Shown one piece after another: positions 26,212-33,475 of a DNA stretch of 64,000 bases (positions are counted from its first letter, which is position 1; each line of letters opens with the position of its first letter). This stretch comes from Streptomyces vietnamensis (GTDB lineage: Bacteria > Actinomycetota > Actinomycetes > Streptomycetales > Streptomycetaceae), in assembly GCF_000830005.1 (NCBI RefSeq), contig NZ_CP010407.1:6398001-6462000 (forward strand), read 5' to 3'. The notes under the pieces were generated by a model, which was not told where the DNA came from, did not search any database, and saw only the letters and a list, made by a program, of their open reading frames with translations. Both the position numbers and the translations under genes were made by a program.

Positions 26212-27137
26212 GAGCGGTCCTCCTTGCCGGTGCGGGGCGGGGCGCCGATGCCCGGGGGTTCGCCGACGGCGTTCGCCCCCATGCGGACGGCGTGCATCCC
26301 GCCGTCCGCGTGCACGATCTCCCCGGTGACGGTGGCCGCCAGGTCCGAGAGCAGGAACAGGACGGGGCCGACGAGCCGGGCCGGATCGGCGCGGCTCCAG
26401 CCGAGCGGCGCCTCCTGCTCCCAGCGGTCGGCGATCCGGTCGAAGGTGCTGACGGCCCGCCCGGCCACGGTCTCGACCGGGCCGGCGGCGACGAGGTTGA
26501 CGCGGATGCCGGAGTGCCCCAGATAGAGCGCGAGGTAGCGGCAGACCGCGCCGAGCGTGGCCTTGCCGACGCCCATCCAGTCGTATCCCGGCCAGGCCCC
26601 GGACGAGTCGAAGTCGAGCCCGACGACGCTGCCCCTGGCCGCCCCGGCGCCCCCGCCCTCGCGCAGCAGCGGGGCGAGCGCGGTGGTCAGCGAGTGCAGC
26701 GAGAACGCCGCCGTGCGCAGGGCGAGGGTCGCGCTCTCGACGGACGTGGTGAGGAAGTTGCCGCTGAGCGCGGACTGCGGGGCGGCGGCGATCGCGTGCA
26801 GGACGCCGTCGACCGCGCCCCAGCGGCGCTCCAGCTCCTTCGTGAGCGCGTCGAGGTCCTCGGGGCGCGTCACGTCGAGCTCCAGGACGTCGGCCGGGAA
26901 CGGGAGGCCGGAGGCCGCCGCCTCCGTGATCCGCCGGGTCCGCCCGAAGCCCGTGAGCAGGACCTCCGCGCCCGCCTCCTGGAGCGCCCGCGCGGTGTGC
27001 CAGGCGATCGAGTCGTCGTTGAGGACGCCGGTCACCAGATAGCGGCGCCCCGAGAAGCCGAGCAGGTCGGGGACGCCGTGGGAGTCACGGATGCCACGGG
27101 GGTCGGGGACGCCGTGGGGGTCGCGGGAGGAGCGCAT
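26208..27137 (-). CDS. Enoyl-ACP reductase, FabI/InhA-like
   Basis: 309-residue short-chain dehydrogenase of the FabI class. The cofactor loop is V-T-G-V-L-N-D-D-S-I-A-W-H (family: GxxxxxSIAW), the active-site Tyr/Lys spacing is seen in Y-D-W-M-G-V-G-K, and the late G-E-I-V-H-A-D-G-G is typical. The first ~30 residues carry an unusual repeat (D-P-H-G-V-P-D / D-S-H-G-V-P-D) encoded by a 36-base direct repeat and are not part of the fold. The ATG at 27137 has GGAAGG upstream. It reduces trans-2-enoyl-ACP. Confidence 0.92.
   Translation of the reverse strand: MRSSRDPHGVPDPRGIRDSHGVPDLLGFSGRRYLVTGVLNDDSIAWHTARALQEAGAEVLLTGFGRTRRITEAAASGLPFPADVLELDVTRPEDLDALTKELERRWGAVDGVLHAIAAAPQSALSGNFLTTSVESATLALRTAAFSLHSLTTALAPLLREGGGAGAARGSVVGLDFDSSGAWPGYDWMGVGKATLGAVCRYLALYLGHSGIRVNLVAAGPVETVAGRAVSTFDRIADRWEQEAPLGWSRADPARLVGPVLFLLSDLAATVTGEIVHADGGMHAVRMGANAVGEPPGIGAPPRTGKEDRS
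27066..27126 (-). repeat. 36-bp direct repeat in the 5' end of the FabI-like gene
   Basis: Two near-identical copies (27066-27090 and 27102-27126, period 36) encode the repeated D-x-H-G-V-P-D peptide just before the Rossmann core. Confidence 0.7.
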
Positions 27138-28384
27138 CAGGACCGTCCTTCCACGGCCAGGACCAGGGCCGCGTTGTGTCCGCCGAAACCGAAGGAGGTG
27201 GAGAGCCCGAACAGCCGGCCCCCACGCGCGCGCGTGGTGAGCTTGCGCGCCGTACGCACCAGGTCGAGCGGGCCGAGCGCCGGGTCCGGACGGCGCAGCC
27301 CCGCCGTCGGGGGCGCGACGCCGTGCCGCAGCGCCTGCAGGGTGGCGACGGCCTCGACCGCGCCCGCCGCCCCGAAGAGGTGCCCGAGGGCGCCCTTGGA
27401 GGAGGAGAGGGGCAGCTCGGCGAGGACGTCGGCCCCGAGGGCCTGCCGCAGGGCCTCGCACTCCAGACGGTCGTTGAGGGAGGTGCCGGTCCCGTGGGCG
27501 TTCACGTACGCCAGCTCCCCGGGCGCCACCGCGGCCTCCCGCAGCGCGAGCGCGACCGCCCTGCCCGCGGGCCCGCCGGTGGGCTCGGGCGCGGTGACGT
27601 GATGGGCGTCGGAGGTCGCCCCGTACCCCCGTACGGCTCCGAGGACCTCGGCCCCGCGCCGGGCGGCGCCCTCCGCCGTCTCCAGGACGAGGATCCCGGC
27701 CCCCTCGCCGATCACGAAGCCGTCCCGGTCCCGGTCGAAGGGGCGGGCGGAACCGCTCGGCGAGAGCGCACCGGCGTTGGCGAACGCGGCCGCCACCAGG
27801 TCCGAGGAGGCGGCCTCCGCGCCGCCCACGACGACGGCGTCGGCCGCGCCGGAGGCGAGGAGCCGCATGCCCGTGCCGACGGCCTGCGCGCCGCTGCTGC
27901 ACGCGGACGCGACGCACAGGCTCTCGCCGCGGAAGCCGTGCCGCATGGAGAGGTGTGCGGCGGCCGCGTTGGCCATCATCTGCGGGACCATCAGCGGCGA
28001 CACGAACTCGGCGCCCTCCCTGCCGTACACCTCCCGCTGCGCCTCGAACGAGCTCGTACCGCCGAGGCCGCAGCCGATGACGCAGGCGACGCGCTCGGGC
28101 CGCCAGGGCGACGGCGCGCCGTCCCGCTTCCCGGCCTGCGTCAGGGCCTCGTCGGCCGCCACCAGGGCCAGCTGGGTGAACCGGTCGGTCCGGCGCACCA
28201 GGTTGCGCGGCAGGTGGTCGGTCGCGGTGAAGTCCGCGGGCCGGACCGCCGGATGGGGGCCGGGGGCCGCCACGTCCCCGGCGACGGCGCGCTCGTGGAG
28301 CAGGCCGGCGCCGACGCCGAGCGGGGTGACCGCGCCGAAGCCGGTGACGACGACCGCCCGGCCGCCCTTCTCCGGATCACTCAA
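27137..28384 (-). CDS. 3-oxoacyl-ACP synthase II (FabF-like)
   Basis: 415 residues. The active-site Cys is in V-A-S-A-C-S-S-G-A, the first His in N-A-H-G-T-G-T-S-L-N-D, and the second His in K-G-A-L-G-H-L-F-G-A-A-G, so it is catalytically complete, unlike a chain-length factor. The only start that keeps the N-terminal strand is the TTG at 28384, which lies inside the 3' end of the ACP gene (8-base overlap), with AAGGCCGGAG upstream. It elongates the ACP-bound chain. Confidence 0.92.
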   Translation of the reverse strand: MSDPEKGGRAVVVTGFGAVTPLGVGAGLLHERAVAGDVAAPGPHPAVRPADFTATDHLPRNLVRRTDRFTQLALVAADEALTQAGKRDGAPSPWRPERVACVIGCGLGGTSSFEAQREVYGREGAEFVSPLMVPQMMANAAAAHLSMRHGFRGESLCVASACSSGAQAVGTGMRLLASGAADAVVVGGAEAASSDLVAAAFANAGALSPSGSARPFDRDRDGFVIGEGAGILVLETAEGAARRGAEVLGAVRGYGATSDAHHVTAPEPTGGPAGRAVALALREAAVAPGELAYVNAHGTGTSLNDRLECEALRQALGADVLAELPLSSSKGALGHLFGAAGAVEAVATLQALRHGVAPPTAGLRRPDPALGPLDLVRTARKLTTRARGGRLFGLSTSFGFGGHNAALVLAVEGRS

Positions 28385-28658
28385 CTCCGGCCTTCTCGTA
28401 GCAGAGTTCGAGGATCTGGCCGACGGTGTCGATGCCGTCGAAGTCCTTCGTGCGGACCGGCACGCCGAGGTCCCGCTTGACGGACTGCGCGAGCTCGACC
28501 ATGTCGAGCGAGTCGATCTCCAGGTCGTCGAGCGCGGCCCCGGGCCGGACGTCGGCGGCGTCGACGCCGAGCTCGACGAGGGCGTCGGTGATGAACTGCT
28601 CGATGGTGGCGCGGTCCAGCGTCTCGGACGCCTCGGACGCCTCGGATGTCTCGGACAT
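28377..28658 (-). CDS. Acyl carrier protein
   Basis: 93 residues. The phosphopantetheine site is D-S-L-D-M-V-E-L (serine ~52) in an acidic four-helix protein. The first 15 residues are a Ser/Glu/Thr-rich leader (MSETSEASEASETL) not normally seen in ACPs. GGGAGAG precedes the ATG at 28658. As the only ACP in an operon with KAS II, KAS III, an enoyl reductase and its own phosphopantetheinyl transferase, it is the dedicated carrier. Confidence 0.93.
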   Translation of the reverse strand: MSETSEASEASETLDRATIEQFITDALVELGVDAADVRPGAALDDLEIDSLDMVELAQSVKRDLGVPVRTKDFDGIDTVGQILELCYEKAGVE

Positions 28659-28689
28659 GACTCTCCCGTGCGGTGTGGGGACCAGAGCG

Positions 28690-28737
28690 GCGATCAGAGC
28701 CGCGATCAGGGCTGCGATCAGGGCTGCGATCAGGGGG
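28690..28737 (-). repeat. 12-bp tandem repeat, four copies
   Basis: Unit GCGATCAGGGCT at 28690, 28702, 28714 and 28726 (first and last copies slightly diverged). The stop codon of the radical SAM gene (28730-28732) lies inside the last copy, and the array fills most of the gap before the ACP gene. Confidence 0.85.
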
Positions 28738-29845
28738 TGGTGAGCTTCGAGGCGTGGTACGGGGACCAGTGCCACTGGCGCCAGTAGCTCTCCGCGATGC
28801 CCACCCACTCCTCCAGGCGCGCGGCGCTGTCCAGGAAGCGGGAGGCGCTGACCACCAGCCAGCTGTAGACGGCCTGGCTGTCGCGGCAGCCGCCGCACTC
28901 CCCGGACGTGCAGCAGAACTGCAGCGACTCGTAGTCGGCGCCCCAGGCGGCGAAGCCCGGGATCACCGGGTTGCCGTTGGCGACCCGCTCCTCGTGGGCG
29001 GGGTGGTCGACGCTGAGGCTCGGGCACACGTCGTACCCGAAGCGCGCCCCCCAGTGCGAGGTGCCGGTGATGAGGCTGCGGATGAAGTACGGGTGGCTGA
29101 CCACGGCCTCCGGGTACGCCTCCTTGACCCGCAGGGCCTCCTCGAGGACGCGCCGCTCGTTCTCGATCCGCAGCGGGTTGTCGGTGCCGTGCTCGCTGTA
29201 GAAGTTGAAGGTGACGATGTTGCCGTTCTCGGCGATCTTGCGCACGGTCGGTTCGAGGTACGGCAACCCGTCCTCGGAGAGCGCGAAGATGAACAGGACC
29301 CGCGGATCGTCCTTGTAGTGCGAGAGCGCCGTGTCGAACAGGCCGGTGAACTTGGAGCCGTTGACCCGGATGGCCCGCAGGTCGTCGTCGAGCGGCCCGC
29401 CGCCGAAGATGCTGACGGCGACGGCGATGTGCTCGAAGCCCTGCACGGGCATCGGCCGCAGGCCGTTGGTCGAGATCGTGATGTACGGCAGCTCCTCGAC
29501 GAAGGCCTCCACCCGGCGCAGCACCAGGGTCGGCTCGCCGCCGATCAGGGTGGCCTGGTTGACGCCCTCGTCCCGCAGCCGGCGGGCGAAGGCGCGGATC
29601 TTGTCGACGTCGGACAGCTCGCGCACGGCGGTGTCGAAGCCGCCCTCGAAGTACCAGCAGCCCTTGCAGCGGATGTTGCAGGTGTTGGTGAGGTGGACCT
29701 CGCACGAGCGCACCTCCCGGCCGAGACGGCGCAGCCGGTGCAGGCGCTCGGCGAGATCGGGGCGTTCGGCCAGGAGGGCGGCGGTGCGCTCCTTCGCCTC
29801 GCGGCGGCCGAGCGGACGCGGGGTGATGGTCAGGGGGGTGGCCAT
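28730..29845 (-). CDS. Radical SAM enzyme with C-terminal cysteine cluster
   Basis: 371 residues. The [4Fe-4S] site is C-N-I-R-C-K-G-C (~56-63), followed by the family G-G-E-P motif (L-I-G-G-E-P-T-L) and S-T-N-G. Extra cysteines near the C-terminus (D-V-C-P-S-L, and C-C-T-S-G-E-C-G-G-C) could bind an auxiliary cluster as in SPASM/Twitch proteins, though the spacing is not classic. The start is the ATG at 29845 with GGAG inside a 30-base repeat. It lies between a ferritin-fold oxygenase-like gene and fatty acid genes, so radical chemistry on an acyl chain or its starter is plausible. The reaction is unknown. Confidence 0.9.
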   Translation of the reverse strand: MATPLTITPRPLGRREAKERTAALLAERPDLAERLHRLRRLGREVRSCEVHLTNTCNIRCKGCWYFEGGFDTAVRELSDVDKIRAFARRLRDEGVNQATLIGGEPTLVLRRVEAFVEELPYITISTNGLRPMPVQGFEHIAVAVSIFGGGPLDDDLRAIRVNGSKFTGLFDTALSHYKDDPRVLFIFALSEDGLPYLEPTVRKIAENGNIVTFNFYSEHGTDNPLRIENERRVLEEALRVKEAYPEAVVSHPYFIRSLITGTSHWGARFGYDVCPSLSVDHPAHEERVANGNPVIPGFAAWGADYESLQFCCTSGECGGCRDSQAVYSWLVVSASRFLDSAARLEEWVGIAESYWRQWHWSPYHASKLTTP

Positions 29846-29852
29846 GGGGGTG

Positions 29853-29906
29853 CGGACTCCTCGGTGGGCCGGGCTGGGCGTACGGACTCCTCGGTGGGCC
29901 GGGCTT
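29853..29906 (-). repeat. 30-bp direct repeat upstream of the radical SAM gene
   Basis: CGGACTCCTCGGTGGGCCGG and the next bases occur at 29853 and 29883 (period 30). On the minus strand each copy contains GAGGAGTCCG, so the ribosome site of the radical SAM gene is duplicated. Confidence 0.75.
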
Positions 29907-29916
29907 GGGGTGCTGA

Positions 29917-30035
29917 GGGGCTACTTGGGGAACCAGGGGCTCGGGGCCCGGGGGCTGCTCGGGGAGCCAGGGGGCTCGGGGCCTGGGGCTACTCGGGAGC
30001 CAGGGGGCTCGGGGGCCGGGGGCTACTCGGGGACC
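29917..30035 (-). repeat. 34-bp tandem repeat, about 3.5 copies
   Basis: G-rich units begin at 29917, 29951, 29985 and 30019, each starting GGGGCT(A/G)CT(T/C)GGGG and continuing with an (A/G)CCAGGGGG-type block. The last partial unit runs into the final codons and stop of the PaaA-like gene. No CRISPR-like spacers are present. Confidence 0.8.
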
Positions 30036-30742
30036 TTCAGGCCGAGACTCTCGATCCGCGGGGTGACCTTCGCCCGCCAGATGTCGCGCGCCTCTCCGTT
30101 GGTGGTCTGCCGGAGCCCGAAGCGGACCGCGAGCTTCGACCTCTCCGAACGCGCGCTCCCGAAGATCCGGTTGAACCCCGGCCACAATCGGTCGAGCCCC
30201 TGCTGGAGTTCCTCGCGGCCTTCCTCGGTACGGGCGAGATTCCGGCACACGCGCGCGCCGTGCGCGATGTGGACCTTCTCGTCGAGAATGATCGTGCGCA
30301 CCGCCTCGGCCCACGGCTTGTAACTGCTCTGCGCGAATTCGGAGATCATCACCATCGCGGTCTCCTCGCCGATGTACGAGAAGATTCCGCGCTCGGCCCA
30401 GGTGGTGCAGGTGTGGAACTCGTGGCCGGCGAAGAGATCGCGGTCGACGAGCCGCTGCTGCTCCATGTAGCCGGTGTCCACGCCGATGTCGGCCAGGATC
30501 CTTTTGCCGATCTTGTAGTGGTCGTACTCCTCGACGGCGCGCTCGGCGCAGACCTGCCGTTCCTCGGCGTTCGGCGCGAGCGGCAGGAACACCTGGATGT
30601 AGTCGTCGGCGCCGGACAGTTCGCCCTCGGTGTTGACGATCATTCCCCGGACGGCGATCTCGCGGTAGTCCTCGGGCATGGCGAGGAATTCCTCGGGGGT
30701 GCGGACGACGACGACCTCGTCGACGGGAACGGAAGATGCCAT
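30023..30742 (-). CDS. Ferritin-fold diiron protein, PaaA/PaaC-like
   Basis: 239 residues, mostly helical. It resembles the phenylacetyl-CoA epoxidase subunits PaaA/PaaC (PF05138 family). Candidate iron ligands sit in two E/D-x-x-H motifs, E-E-Y-D-H-Y (~71-76) and D-E-K-V-H-I-A-H (~153-160), with more acidic residues in G-E-E-T-A. It is shorter than PaaA (~310) and none of the other Paa subunits is nearby, so phenylacetate breakdown is unlikely. It is the first gene of the nine-gene lipid-type operon. Oxygen-dependent modification of an acyl-CoA or acyl-ACP is a reasonable guess. Confidence 0.82.
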   Translation of the reverse strand: MASSVPVDEVVVVRTPEEFLAMPEDYREIAVRGMIVNTEGELSGADDYIQVFLPLAPNAEERQVCAERAVEEYDHYKIGKRILADIGVDTGYMEQQRLVDRDLFAGHEFHTCTTWAERGIFSYIGEETAMVMISEFAQSSYKPWAEAVRTIILDEKVHIAHGARVCRNLARTEEGREELQQGLDRLWPGFNRIFGSARSERSKLAVRFGLRQTTNGEARDIWRAKVTPRIESLGLKVPE

Positions 30743-30766
30743 GGTGATCCACTCGCCTCGCTCGTT

Positions 30767-30794
30767 CGACTACGACCCGAAAGACCGCTGACAA
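30767..30794 (-). promoter_or_regulatory. Candidate promoter of the lipid-type operon
   Basis: On the minus strand, TTGTCA (30794-30789), 16 bases, TAGTCG (30772-30767), about 25 bases before the ATG of the PaaA-like gene. Confidence 0.35.
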
Positions 30795-30800
30795 CGCGGT

Positions 30801-30836
30801 GTTCATCGCTGTGTTCATCGCTGTGTGCGTCGCTGT
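30801..30836. repeat. 12-bp tandem repeat, three copies
   Basis: GTTCATCGCTGT at 30801 and 30813, with a diverged third copy at 30825, immediately upstream of the candidate promoter of the lipid-type operon. Confidence 0.75.
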
Positions 30837-31174
30837 GGTGGAGCGGTCGAACGCTATCCAGGGCTCACTCGTCCATCAATGAGACCAAGGACCGGAATGG
30901 CCGATTTCCCTGAGTCGCGCACGGCGCACGGAGAACCGGATCCCGTACGGGCTGCGGCGCGTCGGACAGCGCACGGAAAGATCACCGGGCCGCCCGTTCC
31001 CGGAGGCGACCAGCGGGAAAGGCCGGAGGAGGGGAATCCTCCGAATTCGGTGCGCACGGCCGAAATTCCACGGCCCGCAGTGTGGCCGGATCACGCCCCG
31101 ATCGGACCGGAATTCGCCCCGCGAGCGGTCCCGAACTGTGTCAACTCGGCCACGCCCGGCGGGAATCGAACGAC
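30837..31174. other. Intergenic region, no gene seen
   Basis: About 340 bases between the divergent lipid-type operon and the aminotransferase gene. Base composition is less GC-biased than in the flanking genes and open frames here are not protein-like. A segment near 31160 resembles a tRNA T-loop, but no tRNA can be folded. Confidence 0.5.
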
Positions 31175-31201
31175 CTGGACACCGTCTTGAATCTCTATAT
31201 G
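31175..31201 (+). promoter_or_regulatory. Candidate promoter, probably leaderless
   Basis: CTGGAC (31175-31180) and TATATG (31196-31201) with a 15-base spacer. The -10 ends only nine bases before the aminotransferase ATG, and there is no Shine-Dalgarno sequence, so transcription probably starts at or next to the start codon. Confidence 0.45.
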
Positions 31202-31209
31202 CTGGCGCC

Positions 31210-32436
31210 ATGCTTTCTGCCGCCTCCGCGCCCGCGAACGCCACCCCCGCCACCCCCTCCGTGCCCGCGCCGGCCACCGCCTCCCGGCTGGCCAACGTCG
31301 GTTCGTCGCCGGTACGGGAGATCCTGGCGCTCACGGCGCGGCCCGAGGTGATCTCGTTCGCCGGAGGCCTGCCCGCCCCCGAACTGTTCGACATCGAAGG
31401 GATCCGGGCGGCGTACGACCGGGTCCTGACGGAGAACCCGCAGGCGGCCCTCCAGTACTCGACGACCGAGGGCGACCCGGAGCTGCGCGCCGCCATCGCC
31501 GCCCGCCTCACCGCGCGCGCACTGCCCACCGACGCCGACGACCTGCTGATCACCACCGGCTCGCAGCAGGCGCTCACGCTCCTCACCACCGCCCTCGTCG
31601 AACCGGGCAGCGTGGTCCTGGTCGAGGACCCCTGCTACCTCGCCGCCCTGCAGACCTTCGGCTTCGCCGGCGCCCGCGTCGTCCCCGTGCCCACCGACGA
31701 CCAGGGGCTCGTCCCGGAAGCCCTGGAGGAGATCGCGGTCCGCGAGAAGGCCACCCTCCTCTACATCGTCCCCACCTTCCAGAACCCCACGGGCCGCACC
31801 CTCCCCGCCGAGCGCCGCCACGCCGTCGCCGAGGCCGCCGCGCGGCACGGGTTCTGGATCGTCGAGGACGACCCGTACGGCGAACTGCGCTACGACGGCG
31901 AGCGCGTCCCCTCCATCGCCGCCGACCCCGTGGCCGCCGACCGCACCGTCCTGCTCGGCTCCTTCTCCAAGGTGATGGCCCCCGGCCTCCGGCTCGGCTT
32001 CCTGCGCGCCCCCGCCGGGCTGCGTCGCGCCTGCGTGATCGCCAAGCAGGCTGCCGACCTGCACACCTCGACCATCGACCAGGCCGCGGCCGCCCGTTAC
32101 CTCCGCGACAGCGACCTCGACGCGCACGTCGCGGTGATGCGCGCCGCCTACCAGGAGCGGCGGGACGCGATGCTCGAAGGCCTGCCGGGCGCCCTGCCCG
32201 AAGGCAGCCGGTGGAACAGGCCGGAGGGCGGCATGTTCATCTGGGTGACCCTCCCCGCCGGCCACGACGCGACGGCCCTCCTGAAGACCGCCGTCGGCCA
32301 CGAGGTGGCGTACGTGCCGGGGGCGCCGTTCTTCTGCGGCGAGCCGGACCCGGGCGCGATGCGGCTCTCGTTCACGACGCACTCGGCCGAAGAGATCGGG
32401 GAAGGCCTCCGCCGGCTGGCGAAGAGCTTCGTCTGA
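31210..32436 (+). CDS. PLP-dependent aminotransferase, class I/II
   Basis: About 408 residues of the 2-aminoadipate/LysN-like aminotransferase group. Signatures are I-S-F-A-G-G-L-P near the N-terminus, F-Q-N-P-T-G for the ring-binding Asn, E-D-D-P-Y, and the cofactor lysine in G-S-F-S-K-V-M-A-P-G-L-R-L-G. The start at 31210 was chosen because the -10 lies just upstream; the longer frame to 31138 would place the promoter inside the gene. There is no N-terminal GntR domain, so it is not a MocR regulator. The amino donor/acceptor pair is unknown. It overlaps the next gene by one base. Confidence 0.9.
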   Translation: MLSAASAPANATPATPSVPAPATASRLANVGSSPVREILALTARPEVISFAGGLPAPELFDIEGIRAAYDRVLTENPQAALQYSTTEGDPELRAAIAARLTARALPTDADDLLITTGSQQALTLLTTALVEPGSVVLVEDPCYLAALQTFGFAGARVVPVPTDDQGLVPEALEEIAVREKATLLYIVPTFQNPTGRTLPAERRHAVAEAAARHGFWIVEDDPYGELRYDGERVPSIAADPVAADRTVLLGSFSKVMAPGLRLGFLRAPAGLRRACVIAKQAADLHTSTIDQAAAARYLRDSDLDAHVAVMRAAYQERRDAMLEGLPGALPEGSRWNRPEGGMFIWVTLPAGHDATALLKTAVGHEVAYVPGAPFFCGEPDPGAMRLSFTTHSAEEIGEGLRRLAKSFV

Positions 32437-32903
32437 TGACGGGCGCGAGGACGTCGGCCTCGGCTTCTGCTTCCGCCACGCTGTCGCCGGACGAGCTGAA
32501 CGCGCTCGTCCAGCGGCAGTTCCCGGACTACGCGGCCTGCCGCGTCACCGACGCGAGCGGGACGGACCTGCTCATGGAGGCGGACGGGGCCCGGCTCCGC
32601 ACCCGCCCCGGCGGCACGATCTCCGGCCCCGAACAGGCCGGGCTCGTCGACCTCGCCGCCTTCCTCCTGATCAACGCCCGGCTGGGGCGGTCCACCCCGA
32701 TGGCGCTCACCACCTCGCTCCAGATCAGCTACCTCAACCGCCCCCGGCCCGGACTGCTCCGTACCCACGCGCGCATGGCCAAGTTCGGCCGGCGCCTCTG
32801 CGTGGTCCTCGCCGAACTCCGGGACGAGGCGGGCGATCTGGCGGCCTCCGCCACCGTCACGTACTCCGTCCCGCCGGCGGGCGCGGGTCAGGGGACCGGC
32901 TGA
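32436..32903 (+). CDS. PaaI-like hotdog-fold thioesterase
   Basis: 155 residues. The hotdog helix region is G-T-I-S-G-P-E-Q-A-G-L-V-D-L-A-A-F and the later strands include T-S-L-Q-I-S-Y-L-N-R-P-R-P-G, as in the PaaI/YbgC-type acyl-CoA thioesterases. The ATG overlaps the aminotransferase stop (TGATG). The first 20 residues are a Ser/Ala-rich tail outside the fold. The substrate is unknown. Confidence 0.85.
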   Translation: MTGARTSASASASATLSPDELNALVQRQFPDYAACRVTDASGTDLLMEADGARLRTRPGGTISGPEQAGLVDLAAFLLINARLGRSTPMALTTSLQISYLNRPRPGLLRTHARMAKFGRRLCVVLAELRDEAGDLAASATVTYSVPPAGAGQGTG

Positions 32904-32988
32904 CCTCGGGCGGCTCGCCGACCGCTCCCCGGGCCATCACCTCGTGTCGTTGTTGGGCCGAACGGGTGAGGAGCGGGAGGATGGGGCC

Positions 32989-33420
32989 ATGAGTAGGTAC
33001 GAGAGGTACGACGTCACCGACGAGCAGTGGGAGGGCCTCGCCCAGGTCCTGCCCCTGCGCGGCCGTGACGAATGGCCGTCCAGGGTCGACCACCGCACGA
33101 TCCCCGAGCAGTACGAATCCGCCGAGCAGCGCCGCATGGTCGTGCTCCGCGTGCAGGTCTTCGCCGACGCCCGCGAGGTCGCCGAGTACCTGATCGCCCA
33201 GATCCCGGTGCTCCTCGATCTGACGAGCGCCGACACCGAGGTCGCCAAGCGGATCCTCGACTTCAGCAGCGGTGTCGTCTTCGGCCTCGGCAGCGGGATG
33301 CACCGTGTCGACCGAAACGTTTTCCTGCTGGCCCCGGCCGGCACGGAGGTCGAGGGCGCGGAGGGCGAGGGCGAGGAGGACGTCGTGGGCGGCCGGACCG
33401 CCGGCGTCCCCCGATCGTAG
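32989..33420 (+). CDS. SepF-like cell division protein
   Basis: 143 residues. The SepF domain (~30-115) is readable: R-R-M-V-V-L-R-V-Q-V-F-A-D-A-R-E-V-A-E-Y, D-F-S-S-G-V-V-F-G-L-G-S-G-M and the closing strand N-V-F-L-L-A-P. SepF binds the FtsZ C-terminus and membrane. The N-terminal amphipathic helix usual for a main SepF is weak and the gene is not in the ftsZ/ylm cluster, so this is probably a secondary paralogue. The start is the ATG at 32989 with GGAGG nine bases upstream. The C-terminus is Glu/Gly-rich. Confidence 0.88.
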   Translation: MSRYERYDVTDEQWEGLAQVLPLRGRDEWPSRVDHRTIPEQYESAEQRRMVVLRVQVFADAREVAEYLIAQIPVLLDLTSADTEVAKRILDFSSGVVFGLGSGMHRVDRNVFLLAPAGTEVEGAEGEGEEDVVGGRTAGVPRS

Positions 33421-33475
33421 GAAGGTCATCTCGCCGTAACGGTTCGTCAGGGAATGATCTGCGTACGGTCCGGGC

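Noticed and set aside
26208-28658. Type II aromatic polyketide cluster
   Set aside because: There is a single KAS II with intact Cys, no chain-length factor, no cyclase or aromatase, and an enoyl reductase and KAS III instead.
29917-30035. Possible CRISPR array
   Set aside because: Units are contiguous 34-bp tandem repeats without spacers and no cas genes are present.
30023-30742. Phenylacetate degradation (paa) operon
   Set aside because: Only one PaaA/PaaC-like protein; no PaaB, D, E, K or ring-opening genes.
31130-31190. tRNA-like sequence (T-loop GTTCGATTCCC on the minus strand)
   Set aside because: The flanking bases do not form a T-stem, anticodon arm or acceptor stem; taken as chance.
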